The notes: generated by a model not told the origin, from the letters alone. A stretch of DNA of 64,000 nucleotides from Deltaproteobacteria bacterium (GCA_017302835.1 JAFLCC010000003.1:248001-312000); one strand, 5' to 3'. Positions 1 to 8,418 are shown, counted from the stretch's first letter. Program-made: numbers and translations.

Positions 1-90
1 CCAGGATTTTATATCATTTTTCATAATCAAATTTTCGAGGTTCCAAAGGTAAGAAAAAATAAATCCAAAGGCACCTTCGAGAAAGTTTAA
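1..90 (+). CDS. C-terminal fragment of an unidentified protein
   Basis: An open frame enters from the left edge and ends at a TAA at 88-90, giving 29 residues ending in a Lys-rich tail (PKVRKNKSKGTFEKV). It has plausible protein composition and would be convergent with the lipoprotein gene that ends 27 bp further on. There is too little sequence to assign a family. Because it rests only on an open frame at the edge, it could be chance. Confidence 0.4.
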   Translation, partial: PGFYIIFHNQIFEVPKVRKNKSKGTFEKV

Positions 91-116
91 TAAACTACAA
101 GTGAGTTAGAATCTAT

Positions 117-572
117 CTAAGGACTTACGGAAAGAACTTTCCAATCCAACTTTTTAGTCAGTTTCACAGTTAATGTTTTTTCTGAGTAGTCATTAGGATT
201 GGCCTTGAGCTCTTTATAAACAAGAGCCAGGGCTTCGGGGCCATTAAAGTTTGTTTCACGATTTTCATTTTGTTTAGAAAAAATTATTTTTAAAGTATTT
301 CTCACCGCTGGCGGAGTTAATTTGACCTTTATCTGAATCGTCGTTTCATCACCTGATTCAAATATATTTTCTATGTCAAACTGAGCTTTTGTTATTAAAG
401 TGTCCACAAATTTTTTATGAAATAGAGGCTTTTTCTCTAAGGAAGACTTGCCTTCATCCATCAATTCCACTTCGATTTTTTCTTTAACGGCGTTAAGAGC
501 TAGATCTTTTTTTGTATTCCAGATGCAGGAACCAAATGTCATCATCAAAAATAAAAGAATTAAGTATTTCAT
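117..572 (-). CDS. Small predicted lipoprotein, function unknown
   Basis: 151 aa. The N-terminus is a lipoprotein signal peptide: a short hydrophobic stretch (LILLFLMMTFGS) followed by Cys16 in the lipobox-like FGSC. The mature part is charged and mixed alpha/beta, with no motif I recognise. There is no clear Shine-Dalgarno sequence before the ATG, so the start rests on the signal peptide. It lies downstream of the toxin-antitoxin pair on the same strand with a 58-bp gap, which is probably incidental. Envelope location is inferred from the lipobox; the function is unknown. Confidence 0.7.
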   Translation of the reverse strand: MKYLILLFLMMTFGSCIWNTKKDLALNAVKEKIEVELMDEGKSSLEKKPLFHKKFVDTLITKAQFDIENIFESGDETTIQIKVKLTPPAVRNTLKIIFSKQNENRETNFNGPEALALVYKELKANPNDYSEKTLTVKLTKKLDWKVLSVSP

Positions 573-630
573 ATGGAGTTGAGTCTAATGCTATTTGTGA
601 AGAATAGGCAAGCATAGGATAGGAGTTACA

Positions 631-939
631 TTATGCAGACTTGAGATCGACTGTATATTGCAATTTAGCAGCTCGGAGCATATCTTGGATTGAAAGCTTG
701 ATGAGGGTGGCCTCTGGAACTTTAAGTAGTTTTGCTATCTTAGCTGCACGCTCAGGGCTTACAAATTTTCGCTCCTTTTCAATATCGCATAAGTTGGCGC
801 GGGAAAGTTTGAGACGTTTGGCAAAATTAATCTGCGATAGGCCATCGGCCTCGCGAAATGCCTTTAAAAATAATCCAACAGTCATAGGACCAAATTTAGA
901 TTCAAGAGATTCTATACCTAAAAGATTCTTAGTACTCAT
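631..939 (-). CDS. XRE-family antitoxin (HigA-like) of a type II toxin-antitoxin pair
   Basis: 102 aa. Residues about 20-80 form an XRE/Cro-type helix-turn-helix: FLKAFREADGLSQINFAKRL, then LSRANLCDIEKERK and SPERAAKIAKLLKVP. This is the usual antitoxin and DNA-binding domain. It is the second gene of a pair and its start lies inside the preceding toxin frame (929-939 shared), the toxin-first order seen in higBA-type modules. It is expected to neutralise the toxin and bind its own operator; a dyad suitable for this sits at 1224-1244. The family call is secure; the HigA name rests on gene order and is not proven. Confidence 0.85.
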   Translation of the reverse strand: MSTKNLLGIESLESKFGPMTVGLFLKAFREADGLSQINFAKRLKLSRANLCDIEKERKFVSPERAAKIAKLLKVPEATLIKLSIQDMLRAAKLQYTVDLKSA

Positions 940-1216
940 GTTTATTTACCTCAATCACTTCTATAAATTCGATGGTTTCGTCACTTTGTTGGACATAAAT
1001 GGCTCTGTAAGCCTTGTTTAAACGCACAGATCTTTGACCTTGCCTATTACCTTTTTGGGGTTCATCGTGGAATCCTGGCGATTTTCGAGTATCTCGAAGG
1101 CCAGCAAGCTTAACTGACGAAACCCAGGCAAAAAATTTGCGTTCAATATTTTCTGGTAATAGATCGATTTGTTTTGCGACCTTCTTGGACCAGAAAGCTT
1201 TAAAAATATCGGACAT
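929..1216 (-). CDS. RelE/HigB-like mRNA-interferase toxin
   Basis: 95 aa, basic and of typical length for RelE/ParE-superfamily toxins. The N-terminal helix (SDIFKAFWSKKVAKQIDLLPENI) is followed by the basic central part (GNRQGQRSVRLNKAYRAIYVQ) where family members carry catalytic or RNA-contacting Arg and Lys residues, and it ends in the beta-strand-like FIEVIEVNKHEY. It overlaps the downstream XRE gene, as expected for a translationally coupled toxin-antitoxin pair. Ribosome-dependent mRNA cleavage is the family activity and is inferred here. The start codon lies only 5 bases past a good -10 hexamer, so the transcript may be nearly leaderless. Confidence 0.8.
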   Translation of the reverse strand: MSDIFKAFWSKKVAKQIDLLPENIERKFFAWVSSVKLAGLRDTRKSPGFHDEPQKGNRQGQRSVRLNKAYRAIYVQQSDETIEFIEVIEVNKHEY

Positions 1217-1221
1217 AATTG

Positions 1222-1250
1222 ATTGTACTCCATATTGAAGTACATTGCAA
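1222..1250 (-). promoter_or_regulatory. Toxin-antitoxin promoter with overlapping palindromic operator
   Basis: Read on the minus strand there is TTGCAA (1250-1245), a 17-bp spacer and TACAAT (1227-1222): a good sigma-70 promoter just upstream of the toxin ATG at 1216. A perfect 6-bp inverted repeat, TGTACT/AGTACA with a 9-bp spacer (1224-1244), covers the spacer and part of the -10. That is where an autorepressing antitoxin would be expected to bind. Promoter spacing and dyad are seen directly; the regulatory role is inferred. Confidence 0.65.
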
Positions 1251-1401
1251 TAGAAAGATATTCAATGCTTTGGTTTGCTGAGTGAGTTGGCCAGCCTATT
1301 TTCAAACAGAATCTTAGAGTTTTTGCTTGAAAATGTAGGATCTTGTGCTTAGGTTAATTAAAGATTTGATCTTAAAATTGAAAGAACTAAAAGGAGAAAG
1401 T

Positions 1402-2448
1402 ATGGCTACTTTAGATGCTAACCCCGTTGGGATTCTAGGTGTGGACTTTGTTGAGTATGCGGGGCCAACAAGTTTTTCATTTGAAAATTTATTTAAACAA
1501 ATGGGTTTTTTAGAAATAGCTAAATCAGATAGCCAGAAATTACATCTGTACAGGCAAGGTCGAATCAGTTTTATTCTTAATCAGGATCCAAATTCATTTG
1601 CAGAAAATTTTGCATTAAGACATGGTCCGTCTATATGTTCGATGGCTTTTAAGGTTCAAGATGCTACGGCGGCATTAAAGTTGGTGCAATCTCGAGGAGC
1701 GCGTGTTTATGAAGGCAAGGAAGGGAAAAAGCTAGTCAATATCCCTGCAATCTATGGGATAGGAGATTCCTTAATTTATTTTTTAGATGAGAAAAATAAA
1801 ACGGAAGTTTATGAAAAAATATTTAAACTCGCTTTTCCTTTAGCTGAACCTAAAGGATTTGGTATGGTCAATGTCGATCATTTTACTAACAATGTTCCTA
1901 AAGGTGAAATGGATAAATGGTGTGATTTTTATTCTCACATTTTTAATTTTAAAAATGTGCGATATTTTGATATCAAGGGGAAACAAACGGGATTACTTTC
2001 CAAGGTGATGCGATCACCCTGTGGTACTTTTTCCATACCTATTAATGAACCTACGGAAGGGAAATCTCAGATTCAAGAATACTTAGAAGAGTACAAGGGA
2101 TCAGGAATTCAACATTTGGCTTTGATTACCAATGATATTTTGAGCACTTTAGAAGTGAGTAAAAATCAGAAATTAGAATACTTGACTCCTCCTCCTAGGT
2201 CTTATTATGAGCTTCTTAAAGATCGACTTCCCATCGTGACAGAGGAAGTAAAAAAATTGGAAGACAATGCGGTGCTAGTGGACGGGGATCATGATGGCTA
2301 TCTATTGCAAATCTTTACTAAAAATGTGATCGGTCCTATATTTTTTGAGATCATTCAAAGAAAAAACCATTTTGGTTTTGGTGAAGGAAACTTCCAAGCT
2401 CTTTTTGACGCTATAGAAAGAGATCAAAAACTTCGTGGTTATTTATAG
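1402..2448 (+). CDS. hppD: 4-hydroxyphenylpyruvate dioxygenase
   Basis: 348 aa, normal length for bacterial HPPD. It converts 4-hydroxyphenylpyruvate plus O2 to homogentisate and CO2, the second step of tyrosine breakdown. Two vicinal-oxygen-chelate halves are visible. The Fe(II) facial triad is recognisable as His160 (VNVDHFTNNV), His238 (GIQHLALIT) and Glu316 (FFEIIQRK). The frame is open further upstream to a GTG at 1345, but the ATG at 1402 has AAGGAGA just before it and gives the family-standard N-terminus, so it is preferred. hmgA follows 51 bp downstream. It is a cytosolic enzyme, likely cotranscribed with hmgA. Confidence 0.95.
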   Translation: MATLDANPVGILGVDFVEYAGPTSFSFENLFKQMGFLEIAKSDSQKLHLYRQGRISFILNQDPNSFAENFALRHGPSICSMAFKVQDATAALKLVQSRGARVYEGKEGKKLVNIPAIYGIGDSLIYFLDEKNKTEVYEKIFKLAFPLAEPKGFGMVNVDHFTNNVPKGEMDKWCDFYSHIFNFKNVRYFDIKGKQTGLLSKVMRSPCGTFSIPINEPTEGKSQIQEYLEEYKGSGIQHLALITNDILSTLEVSKNQKLEYLTPPPRSYYELLKDRLPIVTEEVKKLEDNAVLVDGDHDGYLLQIFTKNVIGPIFFEIIQRKNHFGFGEGNFQALFDAIERDQKLRGYL

Positions 2449-2499
2449 AGAACTGAGTATAAAGAGTGTATTCGTTGAATTTTAATGAAGGAGGTTGTT

Positions 2500-3609
2500 G
2501 TGCATCAGTATCAACAAGGTCGATTTACAACCCAAGGACATAAGGGGATTCCTGATAATCATTTTGAAGAAGAGCAAGGTCGCAAAGGGTTTTTTGGTCC
2601 CGTATCTCACTTGATTAAGCCTCAACCTAGTACTCGATGGAAATACATCGAGGGTCCTCTGAAGCCCCATTTGTATGATTTAGTTGAAATAAGCAAGCAT
2701 TATAATCAATGGCAAAGATTATTTTATAATACGGATGCAGGTGTTTATCAACTTTGGCTTCCTAAAAAAAATCCTGATGAAATCAAATCTTTTCGAAATG
2801 CTGATGGGGATACATTGTATTTTTGCCATAAAGGGTCTGGGGAAATATTCACAGAGTATGGTTTGTTAAAATATTCTCCGGGGCAATACATTTTAATGCC
2901 AAAGTGTTGCCAGCATACTTTTATAACTTCAGAGGAATCACAATTCTTAGTCATTGAATCGAAAACGAGTGGTTACAAAGAACCAGACCGAGGTATGGTA
3001 GGTCGAAATGCTTTTTATGATCCTGCGGCCTTTGGTAAACCTGATTTGGATTTGATGCAGGCACGAAAAAAGGAACTTAATTTAATTGTAAAGACCATTG
3101 AGGTTAAACGAGCTGGAGCATTAACAAAATTTTTATATGAGGATTGTGTTTACGATACCGTCGGTTGGAAGGGCGATTTTTTTCCTGTGACATTACATAT
3201 CCATGATATGATGCCCATGTTGTCGGCTCGAGTTCATCTTCCCCCCAGTGCCCATACGACTTTTGTTGCCAGTGGGTTTGTTGTTTGTACCTTTTTGCCA
3301 AGACCCTTGGAATCAGATACGGATGCCTTGAAGGTTCCTTTTTATCACCAAAATATAGATTTTGATGAGGTGTTATTTTACCATGCTGGGGATTTTTTCA
3401 GTCGCGATAATTTACATGCTGGAATGGTGACTTTGCATCCAGCAGGATTTCCCCATGGCCCTCATCCCAAAGCGGTTCAAAATGTCCATTCGAAAACTCA
3501 TACCGATGAAGTAGCCGTGATGATTGATACCCTTCAACCACTTCATGTAGATACTATTATGGAAAAAGTGGAGTTAACAAATTATTGGCAAAGTTGGATG
3601 AAAAAATGA
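2500..3609 (+). CDS. hmgA: Homogentisate 1,2-dioxygenase
   Basis: About 369 aa, shorter than the roughly 430-440 aa enzymes of Pseudomonas and animals. It opens the homogentisate ring to maleylacetoacetate. The N-terminus (HQYQQGRFTTQGHKG) matches the family opening, and the metal region shows FYHQNIDFDEVLF, then VTLHPAGFPHGPHP. His283, Glu290 and His319 are the probable Fe ligands by comparison with human HGD. AAGGAGG at 2488-2494 sits 5 bp before a GTG at 2500, which fits better than the ATG at 2485 that precedes the Shine-Dalgarno sequence. The stop overlaps the ribD ATG (ATGA). No maleylacetoacetate isomerase or fumarylacetoacetase gene is nearby. Confidence 0.9.
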   Translation: MHQYQQGRFTTQGHKGIPDNHFEEEQGRKGFFGPVSHLIKPQPSTRWKYIEGPLKPHLYDLVEISKHYNQWQRLFYNTDAGVYQLWLPKKNPDEIKSFRNADGDTLYFCHKGSGEIFTEYGLLKYSPGQYILMPKCCQHTFITSEESQFLVIESKTSGYKEPDRGMVGRNAFYDPAAFGKPDLDLMQARKKELNLIVKTIEVKRAGALTKFLYEDCVYDTVGWKGDFFPVTLHIHDMMPMLSARVHLPPSAHTTFVASGFVVCTFLPRPLESDTDALKVPFYHQNIDFDEVLFYHAGDFFSRDNLHAGMVTLHPAGFPHGPHPKAVQNVHSKTHTDEVAVMIDTLQPLHVDTIMEKVELTNYWQSWMKK

Positions 3610-4901
3610 GTCTTGTAAAGGATATCATTGATATCCGAGCCAAAATTTTAGTAAAACGGTTTCATCTTGAAAATGAGTTTTTAAATCTAGATAAAAATAA
3701 TTTGAGAGTTACTAATCCCTGGTCAACCTTAGACGCTATGATAGTTGCTATTCTGGAAGCATACAGAGGTGCTGTACACGTTGCTCCTAATCCTATGGTA
3801 GGCTGTGTGATTCTAGATAAAAATGGGAACTTTTTATCAAAAGGTTTTCATCATTTTTTTGGTGGTCCTCATGCAGAGATAGAGGCTATCAAAGATATTC
3901 CTGTAAAGACTTTGGAAGGAGCGCATGTGATTGTGACTCTAGAGCCCTGTGCCCATGAGGGACAGACTCCTTCCTGTGCTAAAACTCTGGCTCAAATGCC
4001 CATTGCCAAAGTAACCTATGGGTTGAAGGATCCAAATCCTTTGGTAGCAGGGAAAGGTGCTGCCATTTTAAAACAAGCGGGTAAAGAAGTTTCTATCTAT
4101 ACTCCTGAAAGTTTCGATCACGATTTAAATACCGAGCTTGAAGAATTGGCAGAGAATTTTTTACTGAATTATCGAGAAAGCAAAGCGTTTGTCGCTTTAA
4201 AGTGGGCTCAAAGTCTAGATGGGAAACTGGCCATATCAAGCGGAGAAAGCCAATGGATCACGAACCTCTTATCAAGAGATTACTCACAATATTTACGAAG
4301 TATTTATGACGCGACAATGGTAGGTGCGAATACCATATTAATGGATAATCCTCAGCTCAATATACGTCGCCATGGAATCAGTAAGGAAAATAAATTAATT
4401 ATTTTTGATCCTAAAGCGCGGGTGTTTGTAAATAGGGGCAAATTAAAATTTTATCAGTCACATCAACAGAAAAATATTTATTATTTAATTGATAAAGAAT
4501 ATTTCAAAAACTTGAATCAGAATCAGAATCAGAATCAGAATCAGAATCAGAATCAGAATCAGAATGAAATACTTTCAAGGGAAAATTCAATTGAAATCGA
4601 AGAGCAAATAATTAAGATTGAAAAAAAAGATTCTCAGTATGATCTAAATCAAATCAATAAGTTACTTTTTCAAAAGGGAATAAAATCTATTCTGCTTGAA
4701 GGTGGAAGTAAGACCCTTCAGTATTTTTTAAGTTCTCATCAGGCGAATCGGGTTTATGCTTTTATTGCTCCTATGATTCTTGGAAAAGGTCAAAGTTACT
4801 CAGAGTCCATTGAGCTATCGAAAATGGAGGATAAACTTATTCTTAAGAATTCTAAAAATATAAATTTTGAAAATGATATTTTACTAACAGGAGTTTTTTA
4901 A
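3606..4901 (+). CDS. ribD: Riboflavin biosynthesis bifunctional deaminase/reductase
   Basis: 431 aa. The N-terminal half is the zinc pyrimidine deaminase: PNPMVGCVI, HAE at 89-91 and PCAHEGQTPSC at 114-124. The C-terminal half is the NADPH-dependent reductase (KWAQSLDGKLA, VGANTILMDNP, LLEGGSKTL). It carries out two successive steps from the GTP-derived pyrimidine toward riboflavin. Oddities: about 40 extra residues before the usual RibD start, and a (NQ)8 run encoded by the AATCAG repeat at 4515-4562 in the middle of the reductase domain. The ATG overlaps the hmgA stop (ATGA), implying coupling. No other rib gene and no FMN-riboswitch-like leader was seen nearby. Confidence 0.93.
   Translation: MSLVKDIIDIRAKILVKRFHLENEFLNLDKNNLRVTNPWSTLDAMIVAILEAYRGAVHVAPNPMVGCVILDKNGNFLSKGFHHFFGGPHAEIEAIKDIPVKTLEGAHVIVTLEPCAHEGQTPSCAKTLAQMPIAKVTYGLKDPNPLVAGKGAAILKQAGKEVSIYTPESFDHDLNTELEELAENFLLNYRESKAFVALKWAQSLDGKLAISSGESQWITNLLSRDYSQYLRSIYDATMVGANTILMDNPQLNIRRHGISKENKLIIFDPKARVFVNRGKLKFYQSHQQKNIYYLIDKEYFKNLNQNQNQNQNQNQNQNQNEILSRENSIEIEEQIIKIEKKDSQYDLNQINKLLFQKGIKSILLEGGSKTLQYFLSSHQANRVYAFIAPMILGKGQSYSESIELSKMEDKLILKNSKNINFENDILLTGVF
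4515..4562 (+). repeat. (AATCAG)8 tandem hexamer inside ribD
   Basis: Eight perfect copies of AATCAG, followed by a partial AAT. It encodes Asn-Gln repeated eight times. The unit length is a multiple of three, so copy-number change would lengthen or shorten a flexible linker without shifting the frame. Perfect identity between copies suggests recent slippage. Confidence 0.97.
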
Positions 4902-5278
4902 TGGAGAAATTGGTTAATGACAAAAATCTGTGGGTTAGATCAGAGGATGGAATTATTTTTGGGGTTTGCAGTGGAATTGCCCCTATCTTTGGTCTAGATG
5001 TTGTTTTGCTTCGTATTATATGGTTAGCGTCAGTATTAATTTTTGGCGTTGGAATCCTCGCCTATCTAATATTGGCCATTGCATTGCCTCGCGTTGATCA
5101 AATTGAAAAAGCCCAGACTAGGAAAGTTCTAGGAGTGTGTGCTAGGATATCGAAAAGATACGACATGGAAGTGGGATTAGTCCGAAGTGGATTTCTGACA
5201 CTCATGTTATTGTCTGCGGGGTTGGGTGGTATCGTGTTCTACGTTATTCTACACTTGATAGTCCCGAAAGAAGGCTAA
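4901..5278 (+). CDS. PspC-domain membrane protein with tandem PspC-like units
   Basis: 125 aa. The first unit reads VRSEDGIIFGVCSGIAPIFGLDVVLLRIIWL followed by a transmembrane segment ending in ALPRVD. A second, degenerate copy follows (KVLGVCARISKRYDMEVGLVRSGF, then a hydrophobic stretch and LIVPKEG). PspC proteins are inner-membrane components or sensors of envelope-stress responses. No pspA, pspB or pspF is nearby. Its ATG shares one base with the ribD stop (TAATG), so it is probably the fourth gene of the hppD-hmgA-ribD unit. The stress role is inferred from the family only. Confidence 0.8.
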   Translation: MEKLVNDKNLWVRSEDGIIFGVCSGIAPIFGLDVVLLRIIWLASVLIFGVGILAYLILAIALPRVDQIEKAQTRKVLGVCARISKRYDMEVGLVRSGFLTLMLLSAGLGGIVFYVILHLIVPKEG

Positions 5279-5304
5279 GCCGGGAGTTTTTTTAAAAAAT
5301 AAAT

Positions 5305-5514
5305 ATGGGAGATGGCAGTAGTCACTCGATAATTGATATGATTCAAAGTATGGGACTAAATAGAAAACTATCAGATCACGAAATAGAAATCATCACCGCA
5401 GAAGTACAGAATCTCATTAAAAATGAAGAATCCATGGAATACTTACTTTCTCTGATTCAAAAAAAAGAAATACTCGAAGAAAAAGATTTTACCTATTTAA
5501 AAGAAATATCTTAG
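5305..5514 (+). CDS. Small hypothetical protein
   Basis: 69 aa, acidic and predicted helical, with no recognised domain (IDMIQSMGLNRKLSDHEIEIITAEVQNLI). It begins 26 bp after the PspC-domain gene in the same direction and could be the last gene of that unit. The nearest purine-rich stretch (CGGGAG at 5281-5286) is too far from the ATG to be a convincing ribosome-binding site. Coding-like composition and position support it only moderately. Confidence 0.45.
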   Translation: MGDGSSHSIIDMIQSMGLNRKLSDHEIEIITAEVQNLIKNEESMEYLLSLIQKKEILEEKDFTYLKEIS

Positions 5515-5685
5515 GAAGTCTAGTTCTGATTCCAATAATGAACTGAGTGATTAGGGTAAGTTCAACTCAAAAACTCACTTCCCAAATTTTTTAAAAGGGC
5601 GATTTTTTATAGAAAGTGGCTTCCGCGCAGGTTCTATTTCACCACAAGACCAAGTAAGAAGATATCGTAATCGAAATTGCTATGG

Positions 5686-7092
5686 TTAGAATCCAAGAGC
5701 TTTATTTAATTCGAAAACACGTTTATTCAATGCTCTAACCGGATGTTCTGGAGATGCGATACCGCTGATTACATTAAGATCAGAATCGTATTCCGCAAGC
5801 ACTGTGTTCATTTCTGCTTTTTTTAATTTTTCGAACAATCTAAACATTTTGCTCATTTCGGTCCTTAAATTTCGATTCAGATTGCGTGATCTCAGGCGAC
5901 TAATTTCTCCATTAAATTCTTTGTCCGAATACTGTCTTAATAGCATTAGACCTACATAGTCATCTTTTTTCTCATTTTCTACTCCGCGGATAAGTGGAAA
6001 TAAATGAGTGAATAAAGCCTTTCCCAACCAATGACCGACTGTGTATTTAGAATTAAAATCTACATCAAAATCAGGGCTATGCAGCTCCGAAAAAGCAACA
6101 CCTAAATGCGAGTACTTAATTCTAAATAAATCAAGATTTCTATCGTAATTGCTTAAGCCTTTATTATAAATGTCATCCAATGCTTTTATAGGAATATTGC
6201 CAGAAAAGTTGTCTCTGTCCCGTGCCAATAGCTGAAAAAAAAGACCAATCACGGCCTCTCTGCTTTTAGTATTAGTTAATATGGGGAATTCCAAAATATC
6301 GTCTTCAAATTTAAATTCACGCAAAAAATCGACAAAATCGATTGCAATGCCAATACGAGCGCGTAAAGGAGCTTCTTGTTCTTTCGTAACAAGGATGTCG
6401 GTTGCATGATGAGCTATATCATGGACAATTTCTTTTGGTTGAAATGGCGAAGTGTTGTCATAAAAAAATCTCCTAATATAAGATTCTGCATAGGTCCACT
6501 TTTCATGTTGAGTAGAATTCCGAGAGATGACATCTGAAATCTCATCTGCCAAGCGTGCAGAGATTTCTTGATACCCTTTCCGCTTAAGAAATTTATTTAT
6601 AACTCTGATTCTTTGATTGAATAAGGCGCTATTCGGCGCAATCATAAAGTTGTCTTCCATGATTCTAAATCCAAAAAAAGCAGCAAGCTTTGGACCTAAG
6701 GTTGAAATAATCCAAGTTGGATCGCTTTGAACACCAAAATAGTCGGTTGCCCCGTTAGATCTCCAGGTTTTTCCAATTTTTCGCAGGATATAGTAGCCTT
6801 CACCTTGACGTCCCACAAGAATGGGGGCGCTGGCGTCGACAGCACGACTTAGGGGAAAAGCTCGAAAGTTCGTATCAACGATAGGCAGCTGAAAAGTTGG
6901 ATCAGAATCCAAAAATGGTTTTCTAAATGATTCTTTTAGTCCGAAAATACTTGTGGCAGGCACTGAAGTGCGGGGACTTTGTTTTGTATAATAGAAAATA
7001 CATTTGTCAAAATGGTCAGATAATCCAAATGCGGGAATAGTAGCGTACAAAGAAACAATAATTAAAATTAAGTTTAGCTTATTGACCAACAA
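5686..7092 (-). CDS. Exported protein of unknown function
   Basis: 468 aa. A type I signal peptide is clear (LNLILIIVSLYATIPAFG, cleavage likely after AFG). The mature protein has no family I recognise. A His-rich HDIAHHATDIL segment falls near the middle and could bind metal, but it does not match a known metallohydrolase pattern. The second half is strongly helical with many Arg/Lys and Leu. It is a stand-alone gene with gaps on both sides: 171 bp downstream and 350 bp upstream. Periplasmic or secreted location is inferred from the signal peptide. Confidence 0.75.
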   Translation of the reverse strand: MLVNKLNLILIIVSLYATIPAFGLSDHFDKCIFYYTKQSPRTSVPATSIFGLKESFRKPFLDSDPTFQLPIVDTNFRAFPLSRAVDASAPILVGRQGEGYYILRKIGKTWRSNGATDYFGVQSDPTWIISTLGPKLAAFFGFRIMEDNFMIAPNSALFNQRIRVINKFLKRKGYQEISARLADEISDVISRNSTQHEKWTYAESYIRRFFYDNTSPFQPKEIVHDIAHHATDILVTKEQEAPLRARIGIAIDFVDFLREFKFEDDILEFPILTNTKSREAVIGLFFQLLARDRDNFSGNIPIKALDDIYNKGLSNYDRNLDLFRIKYSHLGVAFSELHSPDFDVDFNSKYTVGHWLGKALFTHLFPLIRGVENEKKDDYVGLMLLRQYSDKEFNGEISRLRSRNLNRNLRTEMSKMFRLFEKLKKAEMNTVLAEYDSDLNVISGIASPEHPVRALNKRVFELNKALGF

Positions 7093-7442
7093 TCTAGAAC
7101 CCCTTTCAAGGCAAGATGAAGATTCTCAGTTTAATTACTTCCACTTGTACTAATTTAGAGCAATAAAAAAGCCATTTTAATAGTACTTCGGATCCCTTAG
7201 GTGATTTTCTGTCAGTGTTAAGTCCATGAAAATTAATAGCTATTTGAATTTATTTTCGAGTTTAATAATCATTTTTTTTAGTTTTTTGTAGCGAAGTGAT
7301 AATATGTCACCCTTCATGTCATCTTTTGAGACACCTGTTTTCTTTAGTATTAAGGAATTTCTATAGGGTTTTTGAGGATTAAAATTCAAAAGAGCTCTAA
7401 TCGGTGTGCCTAAAATAAGTAAATGGTTAATTGCCTTTTAAA
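7093..7442. other. 350-bp intergenic gap with a start-less open frame
   Basis: It holds the upstream region of the 468-aa exported protein gene. On the minus strand, 7437-7240 is an uninterrupted 65-codon frame just after the phosphoesterase stop. Its C-terminal part looks protein-like (KDDMKGDILSLRYKKLKKM). It has no ATG or GTG near its beginning and no Shine-Dalgarno sequence; only an internal TTG or a late ATG could start it. It may be a gene remnant or chance. I see no tRNA or strong terminator hairpin. Confidence 0.4.
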
Positions 7443-8366
7443 CTAATCAGAGTGATAACTTCTGTTTTTCCAAATTCCTGTAATCGATGGCGAAGTTGAG
7501 TCTTCGCGGCCTAAATTGCCGAGTCCATATTCATCTTCAATCAATTTTAAGAGCGCGGCATGACCTATTTTAGATGAGAATTGACTACCAGGGATAATTT
7601 GGGAGCCAATCAAAACCGTATAAATCTGATTAGATAGTGAAAAAAAACCACTTTCATCAAAAGTTATAATAAACAAAATATCTTCGAGAGCCTCTGGATG
7701 TGTTAGTAAATTACCGAATTTTGCGGTTAGCCAGCGACCGGCATAATCAACGTTTGTGTCATGACCATCATTTATTAAATTTGGAATATACATTGAAAAA
7801 TTGGGAAGGTTTCTACTCGTAAAATCTGAATTAAAATTTTGATCACTTTCAATGAAAGCGCATCTTTTAGGATCACGTGTGACATTTATAAAGCTCATAA
7901 AAGGAACATGTTTACGAACATAATTTTTTGATTTTTTTCCGGTAAAACAATTTCCAGGGTAGTCCTCAGCATAAACTCGCCAGCTGAGGCCCTTTCTTTC
8001 AAGTAAATCACCTAGATGAAAAGCATTCAAATCGATTGGAGAATCACTGGTAACTCCTAAGGTAGACCCGGCAATCATCGCGATATAGTTTCCCTGAGAG
8101 GGATGGGTCGAGGCGATCATTTGGGTCATCGAAGCTCCATATTTGGAAATCCTAAAAAAATCTTTCTGTTCCATAACTTTTTTGAAGTCCGTATTTTCAA
8201 ATACGATCCAAACCACTTTCTTAAAATGACTTCCTGGAACTGTCTGCGAGGAGGACTCAATTTGAAGTGGAACCTGAGCTGGTGATTGAGAGGGAAGTAA
8301 CATTAAAACAGTCGTTAATAAAACCAAGCCCATCCGTAACAAGTTGGCATTGATAAATTTTTTCAT
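7443..8366 (-). CDS. Secreted phosphoesterase-family protein (acid phosphatase / phospholipase C-like)
   Basis: About 307 aa. A signal peptide (MKKFINANLLRMGLVLLTTVLML) is followed by the alkaline-phosphatase-superfamily phosphoesterase fold: VVWIVFENTDF, where family members have xMEN, then ASTHPSQGNYIAMIAGS, the GHDTNVDYAGRWL segment and ITFDESG. These correspond to metal and substrate residues of AcpA/PlcC-type enzymes. The longest frame starts 27 bp earlier, but AAGGA lies 5 bp before the ATG at 8366 and the signal peptide begins there. It follows the aro block with a 52-bp gap and could be read through from it. The substrate is unknown. Confidence 0.85.
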   Translation of the reverse strand: MKKFINANLLRMGLVLLTTVLMLLPSQSPAQVPLQIESSSQTVPGSHFKKVVWIVFENTDFKKVMEQKDFFRISKYGASMTQMIASTHPSQGNYIAMIAGSTLGVTSDSPIDLNAFHLGDLLERKGLSWRVYAEDYPGNCFTGKKSKNYVRKHVPFMSFINVTRDPKRCAFIESDQNFNSDFTSRNLPNFSMYIPNLINDGHDTNVDYAGRWLTAKFGNLLTHPEALEDILFIITFDESGFFSLSNQIYTVLIGSQIIPGSQFSSKIGHAALLKLIEDEYGLGNLGREDSTSPSITGIWKNRSYHSD

Positions 8367-8418
8367 AAATTCCTTTCCGTAAATTTCATTCATTTTCTGA
8401 GAAACGAGTGCTTTATTT

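Noticed and set aside
3400-3660. FMN riboswitch ahead of ribD
   Set aside because: ribD overlaps the hmgA stop codon; there is no leader to hold a riboswitch.
4515-4562. Hexamer repeat as a phase-variation switch
   Set aside because: Unit length is divisible by three, so slippage cannot shift the reading frame; only linker length would vary.
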